From JAGBWK01 sp964544595 (GTDB lineage: Bacteria; Bacteroidota; Bacteroidia; Bacteroidales; Muribaculaceae), in assembly GCA_964544595.1 (NCBI GenBank), contig CAZJBM010000016.1, positions 1 through 61,960 of the forward strand: a DNA stretch of 61,960 bases. The letters run 5' to 3'. Positions 1-7,405 of the stretch are shown piece after piece. Under the pieces are notes generated by a model, which did not search any database, was not told the DNA's origin, and saw only the letters and a program-made list of their open reading frames with translations. The translations under genes were made by a program, and so were the position numbers. Position 1 is the first letter of the stretch. Each line of letters starts with the position of its first letter.

Positions 1-254
1 TTTTCCGCGCTGCGGCACGTTAGTGGTATGTGAATCATTATTCTTACCTTAACCCCAAACAAAAGCGCTGGCTCTCCTGGCTACGAGCGGCTGATCACCA
101 CAGCGACAGTGACGGCGAAGATGGCCTTCATGATGATTCCGCTAAAGCATATTTAGCTTCGCTAAAGCTCCACGTTTCAACATGTCATCGTTAGACAGAG
201 GGAGGTGGTAATTACCATCGCCCCGGCCATCCATCGGCATATTCGTCCGTGTTC
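1..254. other. Left-end region without a clear gene
   Basis: No convincing gene is visible. On the minus strand there are two short overlapping reading frames, one of 32 codons (142-240) and one of 16 codons (81-131) that would encode a hydrophobic peptide beginning MKAIFAVTVAVV. Neither is recognised; they could be a decayed small gene or the inside of a mobile element whose end is the repeat at 255-354. Positions 141-168 contain two nested inverted repeats (GCTAAA/TTTAGC), which can fold as a hairpin on either strand but lack a T tract. Confidence 0.35.
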
Positions 255-354
255 TTCAGTCGTGTACGTCGAGTACACTCCCTCATCACACGAACAACTC
301 TGCTCAATGGCTGACCGCCTCAGCTTTAACAGATTTTATGGGACAGACTCTAAT
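255..354 (-). repeat. Left copy of a 100-bp inverted repeat
   Basis: The reverse complement of this segment matches the last 100 bases of the window (61861-61960) at 97 of 100 positions by eye. Read on the minus strand it starts ATTAGAGTCTGTCCCATAAA and ends in a small hairpin (GTGTAC/GTACAC around 262-277). The two copies point outwards. This could be the end of an insertion sequence or a dispersed intergenic repeat. No transposase is visible next to it. Confidence 0.85.
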
Positions 355-389
355 TTTCTGGGGTCACTTCAATTGTTAGATAGCCTCCT

Positions 390-1628
390 TTAATGAATTA
401 ATTCGCCTTTGAGGTAGACGTCTTTGATTAGTGGCGACGTGTAGGCGTAAAGGAAATATTCCAGCGACGGAAGCGGCTCGGTGACGAAGAAGTTGGCGAT
501 TTTGCCCTGAGTGATTGATCCGCACTTATCTGAAAGCCCCATTGCGTAAGCCGAATTTAGTGTCGCGGCGTTGAGAGCCTGTTGCGGCGTCAATTTCATG
601 CGTATACAGCCTAAAGAGCATACAAAACGCATATCACCCGACGGCGACGAGCCAGGATTGTAATCCGATGCAAGGGCCACGCCGAGCCCGGAGGCGATCA
701 TGTCCTTTGCCGGAGCGAATGGGAGGCAGGAGAAGAATGATGCGCCGGGGAGTGCCGTCGGCATCGTATTAGACCCTTTCAGGAGGTCAATTTCTGCTTT
801 GCCCGCTCTCTCGAGGTGGTCGACGGATAGAGCTTTATGCTCAACGCCCACGCGCGTACCTCCTGATGCGGCAAGCTCATCGGCGTGGATTTTAGGCTTG
901 AGACCATACTTATATCCCGCTTCAAGTATGCGCGCTGTTTCGTCGGGGGTGAAGTAGCCCTTGTCGCAGAACACGTCGACGTAATCGGCGAGCCCGTGAC
1001 GGCCAACGCTCGGAATCATCTCGTTACAAACCAGGTCGACATAATCGGTCTGCCTGCCGCTGTAAGCTCTGCCGACAGCGTGAGCGCCTAAAAATGTCGA
1101 CTTGACCTCGACCGGGGCGGTATCTTTAATGCGGCGAATCACTCTGAGCATTTTCAGCTCGTCGTCGGTCGTCAGTCCGTATCCGCTTTTTATCTCCATC
1201 GCGCCAGTGCCTTTGGCAATCATCTCCTTTACGCGGTGCATTGCCTGGGTGTAAAGCTCCTCCTCAGACGTTTCGTGAAGTAAATCGGCGGAATTCAGTA
1301 TGCCTCCACCTCTGCGACCGATTTCCTCATAGCTCAAGCCGTTGATTTTGTCGAGAAATTCGCCGGCGCGGTTGCCTGCATAGACAATATGGGTATGGGA
1401 GTCGCAGAATGAGGGGAAAACCCATCCGCCCTGCATATCGATCGCGGCTTCAGTGGCTGTTGTGGCGCAGACGGTTTCGTCGCCGAAAGAATGGATGCGT
1501 CCAGATTCGTCGACTGCCATCCATGCGTTAGGGATGATCGAGTATTCGCTCATTTCCTCCCCTTGCAGCCGAGATTTATTGTCAAGGCGCACCCCGCAGA
1601 GTGCGCCTATGTTATAAAAAACTTTCAT
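390..1628 (-). CDS. hutI: Imidazolonepropionase
   Basis: HutI hydrolyses 4-imidazolone-5-propionate to N-formimino-L-glutamate, the third step of histidine breakdown, in the cytoplasm. The 412-residue protein has the metal-binding HTH of the amidohydrolase fold at residues 78-80 (SFCDSHTH), a further KIHADE metal/substrate segment, SVDHLE, and the late ALASDYNPGS motif with the catalytic Asp. Length is normal for the family. It is the last gene of the leftward hut operon: its ATG overlaps the hutH stop in an ATGA, so translation is probably coupled. The product is passed to the FtcD part of the fusion at the operon start. Confidence 0.95.
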   Translation of the reverse strand: MKVFYNIGALCGVRLDNKSRLQGEEMSEYSIIPNAWMAVDESGRIHSFGDETVCATTATEAAIDMQGGWVFPSFCDSHTHIVYAGNRAGEFLDKINGLSYEEIGRRGGGILNSADLLHETSEEELYTQAMHRVKEMIAKGTGAMEIKSGYGLTTDDELKMLRVIRRIKDTAPVEVKSTFLGAHAVGRAYSGRQTDYVDLVCNEMIPSVGRHGLADYVDVFCDKGYFTPDETARILEAGYKYGLKPKIHADELAASGGTRVGVEHKALSVDHLERAGKAEIDLLKGSNTMPTALPGASFFSCLPFAPAKDMIASGLGVALASDYNPGSSPSGDMRFVCSLGCIRMKLTPQQALNAATLNSAYAMGLSDKCGSITQGKIANFFVTEPLPSLEYFLYAYTSPLIKDVYLKGELIH

Positions 1629-3109
1629 TTGAGTGTTTTGAGGAATTCAACTGACTTGTTTATGAGCGGATACATGATCGTGTCGCGTTCAATGAAAGGC
1701 ACGTGCTTTCGATACTGAGCCACAAGATCCTCTATTTCGGGCGAGGATTTGAGCGGGCGTCGGAAGTCGAGCGCCTGAGCGGCATTGAAAAGCTCGATTG
1801 CGAGAATACGCTCAACGTTGGTTACCACCTCGCAAAGTTTTGTCGCCGAGTTAGCGCCCATTGACACGTGGTCTTCCTGATTTTGCGACGATGGAATCGA
1901 GTCGCACGATGTCGGCCAGCAAAGTCCTTTGTTTTTATTGACGATCGCGGCGGCGGCATATTGTGGAATCATGAATCCGCTGTTCACTCCCGGCATTGCC
2001 ACCAGGAATGACGGCAGACCGCGCTTGCCGTCGACAAGCTGATAGGTGCGACGCTCTGAAATGTTGCCAAGCTCCGACATTGCTATGCAAAGGTAATCCA
2101 TCGGGATAGCGATTGGCTCGCCGTGGAAGTTTCCGGCAGAGATTACCATATCTTCATCAGGGAATACAGTGGGGTTGTCAGTCACGCTGTTTATTTCAGT
2201 CTCGATAACGCCTTCAACGTAATGGAGAGCGTCCTTTACGGCTCCGTGCACCTGTGGGATGCAGCGGAATGAGTATGGATCCTGGACGTGGCTCTTGGGT
2301 CGGGCTATAAGTTCGCTCCCCTTCAGTAGTTTCATGAACGCTTTTCCTGTCTCTATTTGACCGCGATGGGGGCGCACGTGCTGTATCTGGGGATAGAAAG
2401 GCTCAATGCGTCCGTCGAAAGCATCGAGCGAGAGTGCGCCGATTTTGTCGGCCAGACGGCTCAATCGGCGAGATTGAATGATAGCCCATACGGCTTGCGA
2501 CGACATGTTTTGGGTGCCGTTGAGCAGCGCGAGGCCCTCTTTTGATTTCAGTGTTATAGGCTTCAGTCCCGCGTCGGCAAGAGCGTCGGCCGCAGGCATG
2601 ATTTTACCTTTGTATTCCACCTCTCCGAGACCGAGCAGCGGAAGGCACATATTGGCAAGCGGGGCAAGGTCGCCCGAGGCTCCGAGCGAGCCAAGCTTGT
2701 AGACCAGCGGAATTATGTCGTTGTTGAATAAATCGATAAGAAGATCCACGGTCTCTACCTGTACGCCTGAGTTGCCGTAGCTGAGCGATTGGATTTTGGT
2801 GAGCATCATTATTTTGACCACCTCCGAGGGGATGCGGTCGCCGATACTGCATGCGTGAGACATTACTAAGTTTTTCTGCAACTGCGCGAGCTGGTCCTCG
2901 CTGATAGTGATATTGCAGAGCGAACCGAAGCCGGTGGTCACGCCGTAAATAGGTTTGTCGGGCTCGTAGGCTTTCTCGTTGAGATAATCGCGGCATTTTT
3001 GAATACGCGCGCGGGCATCATCGCTAAGAGCGAGTTTCATCCCTTTTTCCATGATTTCCTCTACGCGGGCTATCGTGAGGCGGTCGGCTGAAATATGATG
3101 TGTCTCCAT
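1625..3109 (-). CDS. hutH: Histidine ammonia-lyase
   Basis: HutH removes ammonia from L-histidine to give trans-urocanate and commits histidine to degradation. The 494-residue protein carries the Ala144-Ser145-Gly146 triad within SLGASGDLAPL, which cyclises on its own to the electrophilic MIO cofactor, and the active-site Tyr55 in PIYGVTTGFG. I placed the start at METHHIS (3109); a longer frame runs to 3295 but would add 62 basic low-quality residues overlapping hutU. The gene sits 29 bp after hutU and overlaps hutI by four bases. The family includes aromatic amino acid lyases, but the hut context makes histidine the substrate. Confidence 0.95.
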   Translation of the reverse strand: METHHISADRLTIARVEEIMEKGMKLALSDDARARIQKCRDYLNEKAYEPDKPIYGVTTGFGSLCNITISEDQLAQLQKNLVMSHACSIGDRIPSEVVKIMMLTKIQSLSYGNSGVQVETVDLLIDLFNNDIIPLVYKLGSLGASGDLAPLANMCLPLLGLGEVEYKGKIMPAADALADAGLKPITLKSKEGLALLNGTQNMSSQAVWAIIQSRRLSRLADKIGALSLDAFDGRIEPFYPQIQHVRPHRGQIETGKAFMKLLKGSELIARPKSHVQDPYSFRCIPQVHGAVKDALHYVEGVIETEINSVTDNPTVFPDEDMVISAGNFHGEPIAIPMDYLCIAMSELGNISERRTYQLVDGKRGLPSFLVAMPGVNSGFMIPQYAAAAIVNKNKGLCWPTSCDSIPSSQNQEDHVSMGANSATKLCEVVTNVERILAIELFNAAQALDFRRPLKSSPEIEDLVAQYRKHVPFIERDTIMYPLINKSVEFLKTLK

Positions 3110-3138
3110 GTTATGGTAATTGGTTGCGTTACTTAGTG

Positions 3139-5148
3139 TTAAAGATTTAATGCCGAGTCGATTACTGAGTCGTCGGCGAAGTTGGGAAGTGTGACTTGGA
3201 GATTGGGGGTGCGCTCCATTTCGCGGCGTATGGCGTTCACGGCGCCTTTGTTGCGTGCCCATGAGCGGCGAGCGATGCCGTTGTTCACGTCCCATAGAAG
3301 CATAGAGTCGATAGCTTTGGCCGATTGTTCAGAGCCGTCAATCACCATGCCGAAGCCGCCGTTTATCACTTCTCCCCAACCAACTCCGCCACCGTTGTGG
3401 AGCGAGACCCAGGTTGCCCCGCGGAAGGAGTCGCCGATGACGTTCTGAACGGCCATGTCGGCGCAGCGGTTAGAGCCGTCGTAGATATTTGAAGTCTCGC
3501 GGTAAGGCGAGTCGGTGCCCGATACGTCATGGTGGTCTCGCCCGAGCACGATCGGGGCCTTGATTTCGCCCCTTGCGATAGCGTCGTTGAAGGCGCGGGC
3601 TATGCGAGTGCGCCCTTCGCTGTCGGCATAAAGGATTCTGGCCTGCGAGCCAACCACAAGGTGATTCTCCTCTGCCTTCTTAATCCAATGGAGATTATCT
3701 TCAAGTTGGCCGCGTATTTCGTCGGGGATCTCCTTAAGCATATCTTCCATCACCTCGGCGGCTATGCGGTCGGTGGCGGCGAGGTCGGCGGGATCGCCCG
3801 AGGAGCATACCCAGCGGAACGGGCCAAAACCGTAATCGAAGAACAGCGGACCCATTATGTCCTGTACGTATGATGGGTACCGGAAGGTGCCGTTAGGAAG
3901 CGTCACGTCGGCTCCGGCGCGCGACGATTCGAGAAGGAAGGCGTTTCCATAGTCGAAGAAGTACATTCCTCGGTCGGCAAGTTTATTGATTGCGGCGATT
4001 TGTCGGCGTAGCGATTCCTGAACCTTTTCTTTGAAGAGCTCAGGCTCGTCGGCCATCATGCGCTGCGACTCCTCGTAGCTGAGGCCAGCGGGATAGTATC
4101 CTCCGGCCCATGGATTGTGAAGAGAAGTCTGGTCAGATCCTAAGTCAACGTTGATTCCCTCTTCGGCGAGTCGTTCCCATAGATCAACTACATTGCCCTG
4201 GTATGCGAGCGAAACGGCTTCCTTATTCTTCATAGCGGTGAGGGCGCGGGGTATCAGCTCGTCAAGCGATGTGTAGACTTCGTCGACCCATCCTTGTTGA
4301 TGACGCTTCTCTACCGCTTTGGGGTTAATCTCGGCAGTGATGCTCACCACTCCGGCGATATTGCCTGCTTTAGGCTGCGCTCCCGACATGCCACCAAGAC
4401 CTGCTGTCACAAAGAGCATACCCGCGATTTCGGGCTTCACATCGCTGAGTCGCTTGCGCGCGGCGTTGAGCACGGTGATAGTTGTGCCGTGTACTATGCC
4501 TTGCGGTCCGATATACATATATGAACCGGCTGTCATCTGGCCGTATTGCGACACTCCCATCGCGTTCATCCGCTCCCAATCGTCAGGTTTAGAGTAATTG
4601 GGGATAACCATGCCGTTGGTGACCACAACGCGAGGCGCTTTCTCGTGCGAGGGGAAGAGACCGAGCGGATGCCCGGAGTACATGACGAGCGTCTGCTCGT
4701 CGGTCATCTCCGATAAGTACTTCATGACAAGGCGATATTGGGCCCAATTCTGGAAAACGGCTCCGTTGCCGCCGTATGTGATCAGTTCATGAGGATGTTG
4801 CGCGACAGCAGGGTCGAGGTTATTCTGAATCATCATCATGATGGCAGCGGCCTTACGCGACTTAGCGGGGTACTCCCCTATCGGACGCGCGTACATATCG
4901 TAATCAGGCCGGAAACGATACATGTATATTCGACCGTATTTGCGAAGTTCTTCAGCAAATTCCGGGGCCAAGATCGCGTGATGCTTGGGGTCGAAATAGC
5001 GGAGAGCGTTTCTTAATGCCAGCTTCTTCTCGTCGTCGGAAAGAATATCTTTGCGGCGAGGCGCATGGTTGACATTAGGGTCGTAGGGTTTAGCCTCTGG
5101 AAGCGTCTGAGGAATACCCTCTATGATGGATTTTTGAAATTCGGTCAT
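3139..5148 (-). CDS. hutU: Urocanate hydratase (urocanase)
   Basis: HutU adds water to urocanate, forming imidazolone propionate, using tightly bound NAD+ as an electrophile. The 669-residue protein is longer than the roughly 550-residue proteobacterial form, as is usual for the Bacteroidetes type. Characteristic stretches are ITYGGNGAVFQNWAQY, LVMYSGHPLGLFPSH, the glycine-rich VTAGLGGMSGAQPKA and a late LHNGGGVGWGE. It is the second gene of the hut operon, 38 bp after the ftcD fusion and 29 bp before hutH. The order hutU-hutH-hutI gives the three enzymes that take histidine to formiminoglutamate. Confidence 0.95.
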   Translation of the reverse strand: MTEFQKSIIEGIPQTLPEAKPYDPNVNHAPRRKDILSDDEKKLALRNALRYFDPKHHAILAPEFAEELRKYGRIYMYRFRPDYDMYARPIGEYPAKSRKAAAIMMMIQNNLDPAVAQHPHELITYGGNGAVFQNWAQYRLVMKYLSEMTDEQTLVMYSGHPLGLFPSHEKAPRVVVTNGMVIPNYSKPDDWERMNAMGVSQYGQMTAGSYMYIGPQGIVHGTTITVLNAARKRLSDVKPEIAGMLFVTAGLGGMSGAQPKAGNIAGVVSITAEINPKAVEKRHQQGWVDEVYTSLDELIPRALTAMKNKEAVSLAYQGNVVDLWERLAEEGINVDLGSDQTSLHNPWAGGYYPAGLSYEESQRMMADEPELFKEKVQESLRRQIAAINKLADRGMYFFDYGNAFLLESSRAGADVTLPNGTFRYPSYVQDIMGPLFFDYGFGPFRWVCSSGDPADLAATDRIAAEVMEDMLKEIPDEIRGQLEDNLHWIKKAEENHLVVGSQARILYADSEGRTRIARAFNDAIARGEIKAPIVLGRDHHDVSGTDSPYRETSNIYDGSNRCADMAVQNVIGDSFRGATWVSLHNGGGVGWGEVINGGFGMVIDGSEQSAKAIDSMLLWDVNNGIARRSWARNKGAVNAIRREMERTPNLQVTLPNFADDSVIDSALNL

Positions 5149-5186
5149 AATTATATCGTGTTACTATTTTCAGTAGTTTTGTGTCT

Positions 5187-6884
5187 TTATATCTTTGAGT
5201 TCACAATGCCCATGATTTCCGCTTCGGCTTCTACGGCTTTTTCGGCAATATTTGCGGCTTCAGCAATCAGATTTTGAGCTACGGCGCTGTTTTTGAGCGA
5301 AGACGCGTTGATGCGTACATTGAGATTAGCGCCGAGAACAGCGCCGCGCGCTGCCAGTGCTCCCACGCCTGCATCGCTCACCGAAGCCGGGTTGCCATTT
5401 TCGGCCATCGCTTTTATGAGGGGGAAAGTTGAGTATGCGGCTTTCATTGTGCGAAGTGGCACCTCCGTAGCATATAGTGTCGCTTTCTGAATGGCCTCAG
5501 CCCTTGCGGCTTTCTCTTCGTCGGTTGCCTTTGGCATTTTGAAGGCATCCATAATCATATTGAACGATGCTGTGTCCTCGTCGACAAGAGCGAGCAGCTG
5601 TTTGACGGCGGCCTGCCCCTTCTCGGCTATTTCGCTGAAATATTCCCACTGGTCGTCCCAACCCGGTTTATGGGCTGAAAGATTGGCTACCATTGTGGCG
5701 AGAGCCGCGCCGAGAGCGCCCATGTATGCCGAGATTGAGCCTCCGCCGGGAGCAGGCGACTCCGATGCGGTTTCCTCGGCGAGCTGCTTTGCTGTCAGGT
5801 CGATGAGACGTTTTTCTCCTCCGGCATCGGCGAGCATATCCTCAATAATTTTCTCTGAAGGAACGAACGGCTTGAGCTGGTCCAAGCCCATCGATTTTAC
5901 CGCTATGCGTATAAGCTCCTCGTCGGGAACGCCAACTGAGCGCTGTTGCTTGCGAAGGAAATATTTGCCCGCCTCGATTAGAGTGCGTCGCGGCACCAAT
6001 CCTACGATTTCAGTTCCTGTCACCCTTACGCCGCGGGCGTCGGCGGCGCGGCAAACCTCGTCGAAGGCTTTATGAAGCGGAGTGGTGTTGATGTCTGTTA
6101 TATTCATCGAAACCTGGGCGATGCCATATTCGTCGATATACCATCCTATGGCCTTAGTGCCTTTAAGAGTGCCGGGAATCATCACGGTTTTGCCGTTCTC
6201 GTCGACAACCGGCTTATCGGTCACTTTCGGCCCCTGACGCATGGGGCGCCCTTTTTCGCGAACGTCAAAGGCGATAGCGTTGGCGCGGCGGGTTGAGGTT
6301 GTGTTGAGGTTGTAGTTGACCGCGATGAGGAAATCGCGCGCTCCGACTACCGTAGCTCCCGATCGAGCCATTTTCTCATCCATCTTGCGGTCACCGAAGT
6401 CGGGCGCTTCACCCTCTACCGTCACTCTTTGCCCGAGAGCCTCGTACTCTCCCTTACGGCATACGGCGAGATTTTTACGTTCAGGCTTTAAAGCCGCGGC
6501 TTCGTAGCAGTATGTGGGAATCTCAAGTTCTTCGGCAATTCGCTTGGCGAGGCGGCGGGCGTAGTCAGCACACTCTTCGAGCGAGATGCCGGCAACCGGT
6601 ATAAGCGGGAGAACGTCAGTGGCCCCGATGCGGGGATGCGCTCCATGGTGATTACGCATATCAATAAGCTCCTGGGCTTTTTTCACCCCGCGGAAGGCTG
6701 CTTCAACAACCGCGTCGGGCTCTCCGGCAAATGTGACAACCGTCCGGTTAGTTGCTTCGCCGGGGTCGACGTCAAGCACCTTTACAGATCCTTCAGAGGC
6801 GATAGCCTCCACTATTTTGTCAATCACATCTTTGTTGCGCCCCTCGCTGAAATTAGGCACGCACTCAATGATTCGCTTTTCCAT
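5187..6884 (-). CDS. ftcD: Glutamate formimidoyltransferase / formimido-THF cyclodeaminase fusion
   Basis: This 565-residue bifunctional enzyme ends the pathway: the N-terminal part moves the formimino group from formiminoglutamate to tetrahydrofolate, releasing glutamate; the C-terminal part deaminates formimino-THF to 5,10-methenyl-THF. The transferase starts with IIECVPNFSEGRN and carries His83 in HHGAHPRIGATDVLP, matching the catalytic His of FtcD. The cyclodeaminase occupies roughly residues 355-565 and begins near SPAPGGGSISAYMGALG. The same fusion order occurs in animals and many Bacteroidetes. It is the first gene of the operon, so histidine nitrogen and one-carbon units are both recovered. 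No hutG-type hydrolase is present. Confidence 0.95.
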   Translation of the reverse strand: MEKRIIECVPNFSEGRNKDVIDKIVEAIASEGSVKVLDVDPGEATNRTVVTFAGEPDAVVEAAFRGVKKAQELIDMRNHHGAHPRIGATDVLPLIPVAGISLEECADYARRLAKRIAEELEIPTYCYEAAALKPERKNLAVCRKGEYEALGQRVTVEGEAPDFGDRKMDEKMARSGATVVGARDFLIAVNYNLNTTSTRRANAIAFDVREKGRPMRQGPKVTDKPVVDENGKTVMIPGTLKGTKAIGWYIDEYGIAQVSMNITDINTTPLHKAFDEVCRAADARGVRVTGTEIVGLVPRRTLIEAGKYFLRKQQRSVGVPDEELIRIAVKSMGLDQLKPFVPSEKIIEDMLADAGGEKRLIDLTAKQLAEETASESPAPGGGSISAYMGALGAALATMVANLSAHKPGWDDQWEYFSEIAEKGQAAVKQLLALVDEDTASFNMIMDAFKMPKATDEEKAARAEAIQKATLYATEVPLRTMKAAYSTFPLIKAMAENGNPASVSDAGVGALAARGAVLGANLNVRINASSLKNSAVAQNLIAEAANIAEKAVEAEAEIMGIVNSKI

Positions 6885-6985
6885 AATAAATAAATGGTTT
6901 TCATGGGTATATTTCGAGGCGGTTATTCACCTGGTCAAAAGTCATCGGCCCGATATGAATTTATTAAACGCCTCTATCAACTATG

Positions 6986-7013
6986 CAAATATAAGCAAAA
7001 AATTCGCAAACAA
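6986..7013 (-). promoter_or_regulatory. Probable hut operon promoter
   Basis: On the minus strand a perfect TATATTTG (-7 element, 6993-6986) is preceded by TTG at 7013-7011 with a 17-base spacer; TTTG at 7010-7007 overlaps it. This fits the Bacteroidetes vegetative promoter consensus and leaves a leader of about 100 bases before ftcD. Confidence 0.65.
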
Positions 7014-7080
7014 CTAAAAAAACATTTTAAATGCTTAAAACGTTATCATAATAAACACAACCAACAAAATAATCAATATT

Positions 7081-7254
7081 ATGGATACCGAAGCAATCAA
7101 AAAGAAAATCGAAGACGCGAAAGATTATCTCACAGGAGTGGATACTGACACAGCCGACGATAATAAAGTATCGGCAGAAAGAGTCGAAAAATATACTGAC
7201 TTGATTAACAATAACCACGCCGGCGACAACGACTACGTTAAAGACGCCAAGTGA
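7081..7254 (+). CDS. Small acidic hypothetical protein (57 aa)
   Basis: An ATG-started frame of 57 codons encodes a charged soluble peptide (begins MDTEAIKKKIEDAKDYL, ends DYVKDAK) with no signal peptide or membrane segment. The first 17 residues look helical and amphipathic; the rest is rich in Asp, Asn and Lys. I do not recognise a family. It is supported as a gene by its isolated position, by ordinary codon use for this genome, and by a very strong intrinsic terminator 25 bases after the stop. No Bacteroidetes -7 site is evident just upstream, so the promoter remains unplaced. It might instead be a small RNA with a chance frame. Confidence 0.55.
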   Translation: MDTEAIKKKIEDAKDYLTGVDTDTADDNKVSAERVEKYTDLINNNHAGDNDYVKDAK

Positions 7255-7278
7255 GCCTTCGCTCCGACAAAGAGATTT

Positions 7279-7336
7279 GAGAGACGAATTTCGTGACTGC
7301 AAATAGCATCGTCCGAAACTTGTCTCTCGTTTTTTT
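7279..7336 (+). terminator. Intrinsic terminator after the 57-aa gene
   Basis: A 15-bp stem (7279-7293 with 7314-7328, one mismatch and one G-T pair), 20-base loop, then G and seven T. It separates the small gene from the alarmone synthetase. Confidence 0.85.
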
Positions 7337-7370
7337 ATCACAGATAAGCAACTAACACGAAAAAAATCAT

Positions 7371-7378
7371 TAAATTTG
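7371..7378 (+). promoter_or_regulatory. -7 promoter element before relA-like gene
   Basis: A perfect TAAATTTG lies 28 bases before the ATG at 7406. No clear -33 TTTG is seen at the expected distance, so only the -7 element is called. Confidence 0.5.
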
Positions 7379-7405
7379 TAAGCTGAAATCAAATATCTGA
7401 AGCAA

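Noticed and set aside
205..393. 62-codon plus-strand frame at the left end
   Set aside because: Most of it is the 100-bp repeat; its peptide matches the right end only because the DNA is repeated.
3110..3295. Longer N-terminus for hutH
   Set aside because: Would add 62 unrelated residues and overlap hutU; the conserved start is METHHIS at 3109.
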